NCBI GenBank assembly: GCA_015523295.1
Contig: WAKQ01000006.1
Coordinates: 1 to 53,701, forward strand
Source: Desulfurococcales archaeon
Lineage (GTDB): Archaea > Thermoproteota > Thermoprotei_A > Sulfolobales > NBVN01
Length of the DNA stretch: 53,701 bases
Direction of reading: 5' to 3'
The position numbers were made by a program, and so were the translations under genes. Each line of letters begins with the position of its first letter. The first letter of the stretch is position 1. Shown one piece after another: positions 48,483-53,701 of the stretch. The notes below the pieces were generated by a model that was not told the origin of the DNA, searched no databases, and saw only the letters and a program-made list of their open reading frames with translations.

Positions 48483-49835
48483 TTAGGAGGAGCTTTTAGC
48501 GGCTTTTATAGCCTCCTCAAGGATCTCTAAAGCAATATCTATGTGCTCTTTCTTTATCACTAGCGGTGGCTGAATCCTAAGGGATGAAGTTCCTGAGCCA
48601 AGGATGATTAACCCTCTCTTGAACGCCTCCTCAATGACTTTGTTCCTCAGCTCCTTGTTAGGCTCCTTAGTGTCTTTGCTCTTAACGAACTCGACTCCAA
48701 TCATCAATCCCTTCCCTCTAACGTCCCCGATTTCCTCATACCTGTCCTTAAGCTCATTCAACCTCTTCATGAAGTAATCTCCTAACTCCGCAGCTCTCTC
48801 AGGAAGCCTCTCTTCTTCCATGATGTCTAGGACTGCCAAAGCAGCTGAGACCACTATAGGGTTAGCACCTAATGTATTCTCATGAGCATCTGGATCCCAT
48901 TCTAAGAGCTCTGACCTCGCGATACACGGTCCGAAGGGCAGGCCGTTAGCTGCTGCTTTAGAGGTGGTGATAACGTCCGGCTCTATCCCATAATATTCGG
49001 TGGCGAACATCCTGCCAGTCCTTCCGAAGCCTGTCTGAACTTCATCTATTATCATGTAGAAGCCATAATCTCGGCTCATTCTTTTCAACTCTCTCAGGAA
49101 TCTCTCTGGGGCGGGAACGATACCGCCAGCGCCTAATATTGGCTCAATGATCAGACCCGCAACCTCGTCAGGAGGTACTACATGCTTAAAGAGGAAGTCC
49201 TCCATGTATGAGAGGACTGCGTCTACACACTCATCCCCTTCTAACCCCTTGAAGGGGCATCTATAGGTATTAGGGAAGGGGACATGTACTGCACCACCCA
49301 TGAAGGGGAAGAACCTTCTTCTGGCAGTGAGTTTGGTAGTGGTGAAGGCTAGAGAGCCGAACGTCCTCCCATGGAAGCCTGGCACGAAGCCTATAATATA
49401 GGGCTTTCCTGGCGAATGCCATCTTACAGCCTTCAAAGCACACTCAACCGATTCCGTACCTGAGTTCCCAAAGAACACCCTCTTTGGGAAGTTGCCAGGG
49501 GTGATCTTGGTTATTCTTTCAGCATAAATTACTTGGAGATAATTGTAGAAATCGCAGGAGTTGGTGTGGTCGAGGACGTCAGCGGTTTCCTTTATTGCCT
49601 TCACAACTTTCGGATGCCTATGACCTACGTTAACAACTGCTATGCCTGAACCGAAATCAAGGAAGATATTTCCGTCAACGTCCTTTATCCAGACGTAGTC
49701 GGTTTCAGCAGGCACTAGGGGCGCCGTCCTTGTAAGGGATGTCGACAGAAGCTTTTTGTCTCTCTCGATCCACTCCCTAGCCTTAGGTCCTGGAGGCTCG
49801 ACAACTATGTGGGGTCTATTTACGTTTATAGCCAT
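48483..49835 (-). CDS. gabT: Class III aminotransferase (4-aminobutyrate aminotransferase/amino-acid racemase group)
   Basis: The PLP lysine is K293 in TTSKAAANGLPFG, preceded by MIIDEVQTGFGRTG (261-274). GNSGTESVECALKAVR (123-138) binds the cofactor phosphate. The SKAAANGLP form is shared with the Pyrococcus horikoshii group that includes ornithine aminotransferase and broad-specificity racemases, so the name by annotation (GABA) may be wrong. It feeds 2-oxoacids to the ferredoxin oxidoreductase. The ATG at 49835 follows a promoter with three palindromes. The gene is 52 nt upstream of acdA on the same strand. Confidence 0.88.
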   Translation of the reverse strand: MAINVNRPHIVVEPPGPKAREWIERDKKLLSTSLTRTAPLVPAETDYVWIKDVDGNIFLDFGSGIAVVNVGHRHPKVVKAIKETADVLDHTNSCDFYNYLQVIYAERITKITPGNFPKRVFFGNSGTESVECALKAVRWHSPGKPYIIGFVPGFHGRTFGSLAFTTTKLTARRRFFPFMGGAVHVPFPNTYRCPFKGLEGDECVDAVLSYMEDFLFKHVVPPDEVAGLIIEPILGAGGIVPAPERFLRELKRMSRDYGFYMIIDEVQTGFGRTGRMFATEYYGIEPDVITTSKAAANGLPFGPCIARSELLEWDPDAHENTLGANPIVVSAALAVLDIMEEERLPERAAELGDYFMKRLNELKDRYEEIGDVRGKGLMIGVEFVKSKDTKEPNKELRNKVIEEAFKRGLIILGSGTSSLRIQPPLVIKKEHIDIALEILEEAIKAAKSSS

Positions 49836-49845
49836 AATGCAAGCA

Positions 49846-49861
49846 CCGCATACGTAAGCGG
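49846..49861. promoter_or_regulatory. Inverted repeat at the gabT start site
   Basis: CCGCATACGTAAGCGG is palindromic except for one A-A pair. It lies just upstream of the gabT ATG, where transcription should start, and would suit an operator. Confidence 0.35.
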
Positions 49862-49866
49862 CGATT

Positions 49867-49882
49867 AATTATTTAAATAATT
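49867..49882. promoter_or_regulatory. Perfect AT palindrome covering the gabT TATA box
   Basis: AATTATTTAAATAATT is a perfect 16-bp palindrome and contains the TATA-like ATTTAAAT about 25 bp from the expected start site near 49850. Confidence 0.35.
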
Positions 49883-49914
49883 TATTCACAGAGCACAGTT
49901 AAATATAGTATCTA

Positions 49915-49926
49915 ATCTCCGGAGAT
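49915..49926. promoter_or_regulatory. Perfect GC-centred palindrome upstream of gabT
   Basis: ATCTCCGGAGAT is perfect over 12 bp and flanked by CTAAT and ATTAG. No T-run follows on either usable side for the zinc operon, so an activator or repressor site is more likely than a terminator. Confidence 0.3.
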
Positions 49927-49974
49927 GATAATTAGGTTTTTTCCGTTTTGGAATAAATTAACTTCTTAGTAGAT

Positions 49975-50412
49975 TCAGTGGATCTGATGGCGTCCCACAG
50001 GCCTACAGGTGGTGCTCCATTTGGTAATACTATATCCGCATGGGCAGGAGATGGGCTTCCCTAAGGACTCCCAGATCTTCTTAAGAGCTTCTCTAGGAAT
50101 GTAGAGCTCAATCATCCTTGCGACCTTACAAGCCTCATGCGAAGGTAGGCCCGACTTAACGAGCATCCATTCAGTGACTCCATGTCTCCAAAATAGCTCG
50201 CATGCTTCAGCCTTGCCTACTTCAGTAATAATGTAGTGATTCCCTACCTTCTTGACCAGGCCTAGGACGGAGAGTTTCTTAAGCATTAAACAGGCTGTCG
50301 GCCTAGCTACACCTAAGGCTTCAGTAACGTCTCTTAATGTCACCTTTCCCTTGTTGAGAGCAACGACAGTCAGGTAGTCAGCATCTCTAACACTTAAGAT
50401 AGTGTCAGTCAC
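49975..50412 (-). CDS. DtxR-like metal-responsive regulator of the metal uptake operon
   Basis: The 145 residues begin with a winged helix (LTVVALNKGKVTLRDVTEALGVARPTACLMLKKLSVLGLV, about 14-53), followed by a shortened metal-binding helical part (ACELFWRHGVTEWMLVKSGLPSHEACKVARMIELYIP) and GKPISCPCGYSI, the counterpart of the CPHGxPI motif of the family. Extra cysteines near the end (TTCRPVG) may help sense zinc. The GTG overlaps the permease stop by 8 nt, so it is the last gene of the uptake operon and probably regulates it. Confidence 0.78.
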   Translation of the reverse strand: MTDTILSVRDADYLTVVALNKGKVTLRDVTEALGVARPTACLMLKKLSVLGLVKKVGNHYIITEVGKAEACELFWRHGVTEWMLVKSGLPSHEACKVARMIELYIPREALKKIWESLGKPISCPCGYSITKWSTTCRPVGRHQIH

Positions 50413-51220
50413 CTCTCCTCACCAACACGAGGTAAAGTATGGATATTGCTGAGACTATCCCTACTCCCGCAGAGGGAGGCAGAGCTAATGGGGTTGCAAT
50501 TAAGTAGCCGAGGAACACCACTGTTGTGCCTATTAAGTAGGATATTCTATAGGGATAGGTATGTCTCCCCCTTAATGCGAATAGGCCGGGAACAACCATT
50601 ATGATGTGAGTCAGTAGGACGCCAAGAGTCATTGCAAGGGTTGTGGCCGCGATGGATGCCAAGGTATAATAAAGATATCGGTAGAATCGAACTGAGAGGC
50701 CTCTTGCTTCAGCACCTTCGGGGTCGAAGGAGATGAATTTATACTCGTACCAGAACAGATGAGCGAATGGCATGACTATCACGAGGGATATGAAAACTCT
50801 TGCAAGGTCACTTACTGTCACTATAGATGACATGCCAAACACGTAGCCCATGGCCTTACTAACGCCTAGAGGTACGGTAGTAGCGACGAGATAGGTGAAA
50901 AGGAGAGTTATCGACACATATACGCTAACCACTGCTGAAATCGCAGTATCCTCACTAACCCCCCTATTCACAGCCTCAGCAGCAATGATGGATGCTGTCA
51001 CGGCAAAAATCACGGCCATTAAAGGAGGTGTTAGCGGAAGTGTTGTCATGTAGTTGAGATAAACTCCTACAAGGGCTCCTGCAAGAACTGAATGCATCAG
51101 GGTTATACCTAGAAGTATTGACCTGCTGTAGGCTAGTGCAGGGCTAATCGATCCTGCAAGGACTCCACTACCTAACGCGGTAAGATAGAGGATCAGAGTC
51201 ATAACATCAGTGCTTAACAT
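50405..51220 (-). CDS. znuB: ABC-3 type metal permease (ZnuB-like)
   Basis: The permease is a protein of about 271 residues with eight or so membrane spans. GVLAGSISPALAYSRSILLGITLMHSVLAGALVG near the start and LLTHIIMVVPGLFALRG near the end are typical ABC-3 regions. It carries Zn2+, Mn2+ or Fe2+ from the binding protein into the cell. ATG 51220 is preceded by GGTGAG; a GTG at 51229 also opens the frame. It overlaps the ATPase gene by 14-23 nt. Confidence 0.88.
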   Translation of the reverse strand: MLSTDVMTLILYLTALGSGVLAGSISPALAYSRSILLGITLMHSVLAGALVGVYLNYMTTLPLTPPLMAVIFAVTASIIAAEAVNRGVSEDTAISAVVSVYVSITLLFTYLVATTVPLGVSKAMGYVFGMSSIVTVSDLARVFISLVIVMPFAHLFWYEYKFISFDPEGAEARGLSVRFYRYLYYTLASIAATTLAMTLGVLLTHIIMVVPGLFALRGRHTYPYRISYLIGTTVVFLGYLIATPLALPPSAGVGIVSAISILYLVLVRRGD

Positions 51221-51977
51221 GATCCTCACCCAAGATGAGAATCCCTTCGCGTTCGGTCATTCCTGGATAGGCCTTAACTAGCAAATCCCTTCGTAATACT
51301 TCCTTCACTTTCCCTATTCCATGAACCTTTCTATTAATCAGCATTACAATGGGCTCGATCTTCATGCACGAGGGCAGTTCATGTGATGTAACTATGACAT
51401 CGGTACCCCGGCTTAGGTGGATTTTCTCTATTAGCTGATTAAGCTCACACCTTGCTTTAAAGTCCAGCATTGAGCCAGGCTCATCAAGAACTAATGCCCT
51501 TGGCCTCCTAATGAGGGCGCTCGCTATTAGCACCCTCTTCTGCTGCCCACCGGATAACTGGTTAAAGAACTTGCTGCCATAGCCCTTCATGCCGACAAGC
51601 TCTAAAACTTCAGAGACGAGTTCCTTTATCCGAGATGAGATTAACCTGGGGGGAGGCAGCTTTGAAAGCAGCCCCATAGCAACAATCTCTTCTACGGTTA
51701 TCGGTACCTCTTCATGTATGTTCATCAGCTGGGGGACATATCCCACTAAAGCTCTAACGCTTTTCTTATCTTTCCAGGGCTCATATCCATAGACAAGGAT
51801 CTTCCCCTTTAAAGGCTTCAGTAAGCCAACCACACCTCTCAGGAAAGTGGATTTACCGGCCCCGTTCGGCCCCATCACAACGAGAAAGTAGGGTGAGGAG
51901 AGGCGGAGGTTAACGTTCTCGAGGACTGGCCTCCTTCCATAACCCAGATAGAGACCATGAGCTTCTAAGTCAGCCAT
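51207..51977 (-). CDS. znuC: ABC transporter ATPase for metal uptake (ZnuC-like)
   Basis: The 256-residue ATPase is complete. The Walker A motif is GPNGAGKST (about 37-45), the signature is LSGGQQKR (about 142-149), the Walker B motif is ALVLDEPG (about 161-168) and the switch histidine is in VTSHELP (about 193-199). Its start follows the binding-protein stop by 1 nt. It energises the ZnuB-like permease. Confidence 0.92.
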   Translation of the reverse strand: MADLEAHGLYLGYGRRPVLENVNLRLSSPYFLVVMGPNGAGKSTFLRGVVGLLKPLKGKILVYGYEPWKDKKSVRALVGYVPQLMNIHEEVPITVEEIVAMGLLSKLPPPRLISSRIKELVSEVLELVGMKGYGSKFFNQLSGGQQKRVLIASALIRRPRALVLDEPGSMLDFKARCELNQLIEKIHLSRGTDVIVTSHELPSCMKIEPIVMLINRKVHGIGKVKEVLRRDLLVKAYPGMTEREGILILGEDHVKH

Positions 51978-51978
51978 G

Positions 51979-53049
51979 CTAATCCCTCACTCTGAACTCC
52001 TTACATAATGCCTCGATGACCGCCTTTCTCCACTTATAGAGCAGAATTGTCAGTGCGGCTATCACGACGGCCTCCGCTAGTACTCCGGCCAGCAGAATCG
52101 ATGGGGTGAGAGGTGTTGGCTGGGCCACTGACCTCATAACCCTTGTGTGGAGAGCTGTAACAATTTCAGCTGGGATAAGTTCTGGGGAGTCAACAAGGTT
52201 GCTAACAGGTATTATATATATATTGAGCTTGAGTCCGTTAAGTTCGTTAAGGAGTTTTGGGTCGCGATTAGCTATAACATCACTGATCAAGAGAGCGTCA
52301 GCCTCATTTTTGATGATGAGGGATTTAATTGTAGTGATGTCTGACTCTGTAGGCTCGGCGCTAACATCTGGAAGTATAACGTATGTGATGTTAAGCCCTA
52401 AATCATCGGCAGCATATTGTAGGATGGGGGACGCAAGGATCACTCTGGTAGGTGGCAGGGCTGATTTAAGGGTCTTTTCCTCCGAACTTAAGGTGTAGAG
52501 GTAAGCCTTTAATCTAGCGTTGTAATATTCGGCGTCGCGGGGATCGATCTGGGAAAGTGTGTAAGCTATTGCCTTAGCTACGGCGGCTAAGCCGTTAAGG
52601 CTGAAGAGATATCCATGAGGATTGGGAATTCCTGTCTTGGGGTTGGCGAGTAGTTTTAGCCCGAATCTAGCGTAAGTAGTGTAATCTACTACAAAACCCT
52701 GGAAAATGCCCGAGCTCTTTAGCTCCTTTATCCTAGCCTCTAAAGCCAGGTGGGAAGGCCCAGTCATGAATACAACATCAACGCTTTGCAGCGCCTTAAT
52801 TAGCTGGGAATATGGAGGCTCGTAATCATGTGGGTCAACTCCAGGAGGTATCAGTGCTGACACGTTGACTTTATCCCCGCCTACAGCCTTAACTATATGT
52901 GTTAGGTATGGTAGGGTTACGGCGGCCTTCACTGCCGGGCTTTTATCAAGGGAGAAAACCACGTTATTTGGGGTGGAGAAGGATATTAGAATAGATATGA
53001 TCAAAGCAAGGCCGACGAGCCTCATCCCTTTAACCATATTCAGGTTCAT
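51979..53049 (-). CDS. znuA: Metal-binding protein of the ABC uptake system (ZnuA/TroA family), membrane-anchored
   Basis: The 356-residue protein has an N-terminal signal segment (about 9-33), a TroA-type fold with the ligands H74 (GVDPHDYEP) and H145 (PNPHGYLF), an EPT segment at 232-234, and a C-terminal membrane helix (about 319-341) with a charged tail. The third histidine, usually in HDAFGYF, is replaced by Ser-Pro (ILASPILQYAADDLGL, 205-219), so the bound metal or geometry is uncertain. The C-terminal anchor replaces the lipid anchor of bacteria. First gene of the four-gene operon znuA-znuC-znuB-regulator. Confidence 0.85.
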   Translation of the reverse strand: MNLNMVKGMRLVGLALIISILISFSTPNNVVFSLDKSPAVKAAVTLPYLTHIVKAVGGDKVNVSALIPPGVDPHDYEPPYSQLIKALQSVDVVFMTGPSHLALEARIKELKSSGIFQGFVVDYTTYARFGLKLLANPKTGIPNPHGYLFSLNGLAAVAKAIAYTLSQIDPRDAEYYNARLKAYLYTLSSEEKTLKSALPPTRVILASPILQYAADDLGLNITYVILPDVSAEPTESDITTIKSLIIKNEADALLISDVIANRDPKLLNELNGLKLNIYIIPVSNLVDSPELIPAEIVTALHTRVMRSVAQPTPLTPSILLAGVLAEAVVIAALTILLYKWRKAVIEALCKEFRVRD

Positions 53050-53081
53050 CCTTGCTTCACTGTTTTACACCATAAAATGAG

Positions 53082-53099
53082 TGATAATATATTTTATCA
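53082..53099. promoter_or_regulatory. Operator-like dyad in the zinc operon promoter
   Basis: TGATAATATATTTTATCA has perfect 6-bp arms around a 6-bp centre. The centre and right arm also give a TATA-like box for the leftward operon, about 26 bp before a start site near 53062. A regulator bound here would block transcription. Confidence 0.45.
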
Positions 53100-53155
53100 G
53101 TTATCTATGTGGCATGATTTTTATTTCTGGAGAATATTCTTCCTGGTTGTGCAAC

Positions 53156-53683
53156 ATGAAGTATGTTGGTGTAGCGGCCTATTCTGGAAGCCCTCAGGAG
53201 GCTATGGTTAGGGCTGCGAAGGAATTCATTCATGAGTTGTCTAGATTAGTAGATTTAGAGAGGACAATCTTAGTGCTGGGCGGGTATTGGGGGCTGATGA
53301 AGATTGTTGTGGATGAGGCCATCTTACATGGGTTCAAGATATTGTTATTCCCTCCTGAGTCAATGGAGGGCGTTGAGTTTCCCCCTGAGTGCATTGTTGT
53401 AAGGACAGGAACGTCCTACCGGGTTAGAAGTGTCTTTCTTGTGAGGACCTCTGATGTCTTGGTTGCTCTTGGAGGCGAATCGGGCTCCATTCAGGAGGTG
53501 GTGACAGCCTATACTGAAGGTAAGCCCATATTTATACTATGGGGCACTGGTCACTCCACAGACCGGCTTGAGGCATTTGCACCATACATTGATAAGAGGA
53601 AGATTGCAAGGATCGAGCTCGTTAACGAGCCTATAACCCTGGCCAGAAAGGTCGCTGAGGCATTAGGGTTAAGATCTAGGTGA
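53156..53683 (+). CDS. LOG/TIGR00725-family protein (Rossmann fold)
   Basis: The 175-residue product starts YVGVAAYSGSP, then has VLGGYWGLMKIVVDEAI (about 45-61) and VALGGESGSIQEVVTAYTEGKPI (about 102-124). This resembles the nucleotide-binding PGGxGTxxE region of lysine-decarboxylase-like LOG proteins but reads GGESGSIQE. Archaeal members are uncharacterised; some relatives hydrolyse nucleotide monophosphates. ATG 53156 is chosen because it gives the family start; the frame runs open 25 codons further. Divergent from the zinc operon. Confidence 0.72.
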   Translation: MKYVGVAAYSGSPQEAMVRAAKEFIHELSRLVDLERTILVLGGYWGLMKIVVDEAILHGFKILLFPPESMEGVEFPPECIVVRTGTSYRVRSVFLVRTSDVLVALGGESGSIQEVVTAYTEGKPIFILWGTGHSTDRLEAFAPYIDKRKIARIELVNEPITLARKVAEALGLRSR

Positions 53684-53701
53684 GTGCACGGGTGTATTAT
53701 A

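Noticed and set aside
53081-53155. N-terminal extension of the LOG-family gene
   Set aside because: The 25 extra codons run through the promoter dyad and TATA region of the zinc operon and precede the family's normal start at ATG 53156.
1-53701. tRNA, rRNA, CRISPR arrays, transposase and phage genes
   Set aside because: All intergenic stretches were read on both strands; no cloverleaf with T-loop, no repeat-spacer series and no transposase or integrase motif was seen. Intron-split tRNAs cannot be fully excluded by eye.

Overview
The window looks like a chromosome segment of a hyperthermophilic archaeon of the Thermoproteota (crenarchaeal side). The signs are a gene for the eukaryote-type ribosomal protein L38e, a class II lysyl-tRNA synthetase, a TldD/PmbA pair, two PAC2-family proteins, EndoMS/NucS, a Taw1 wyosine enzyme, a cyclic 2,3-diphosphoglycerate synthetase-like P-loop protein, indolepyruvate:ferredoxin oxidoreductase and an ADP-forming acyl-CoA synthetase subunit. 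GTG and TTG starts are common, and several TATA boxes lie about 25 bp from a start codon, which implies leaderless mRNAs. I cannot place it to genus. Genes are densely packed with many 1-80 nt overlaps. I see no rRNA, tRNA, CRISPR array, transposase or phage gene.

Layout. Positions 1-5855: a partial metallo-beta-lactamase, endonuclease III, a small membrane protein, a riboflavin-pathway reductase overlapping a deaminase-type amidohydrolase, a predicted nucleotidyltransferase and LysRS. 5954-8874: a large polytopic membrane protein divergent from two tiny membrane proteins, then the only long gap (8241-8874). 8875-15229: small heat-shock protein with PAC2, a membrane-anchored winged-helix regulator, DtxR with FeoA, a DegT aminotransferase, a B3/B4-domain protein and thioredoxin reductase. 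15234-20507: RpiA, an ASCH-HTH protein, a well-formed C/D box sRNA, L38e, an NTPase, HAD phosphatase with PAC2, a GC-rich structured island, a PRTase-like protein and a small two-gene unit. 20779-26974: membrane or secreted unknowns, RibB, a coiled-coil protein, an asparaginase-type Ntn hydrolase, inositol-1-phosphate synthase and a cupin. 27064-38772: P-type ATPase divergent from a dihydrolipoamide dehydrogenase-like gene, prolidase, cDPG synthetase-like, a Gfo/Idh/MocA dehydrogenase, a TatD-NucS-DHH nuclease operon and Taw1. 38886-53701: cysteine synthase, PmbA/TldD, IorB/IorA, CysRS, acyl-CoA synthetase alpha, class III aminotransferase, a zinc/manganese-type ABC uptake operon with its own DtxR-like regulator, and a LOG/TIGR00725-family protein.

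How it fits together. PmbA/TldD, prolidase, aminotransferase, IorAB and the ADP-forming synthetase subunit outline peptide and amino-acid fermentation: deamination to 2-oxoacids, oxidation to acyl-CoA with reduced ferredoxin, then ATP formation. Inositol-1-phosphate synthase and the cDPG synthetase-like gene fit inositol lipids and thermoprotective solutes. RibB and the reductase belong to riboflavin synthesis; the amidohydrolase overlapping the reductase is a candidate for the deamination step, for which I know no firmly assigned archaeal enzyme. The NucS-DHH-TatD operon looks like a DNA repair unit. Functions come from motifs read by eye; no database search was run.
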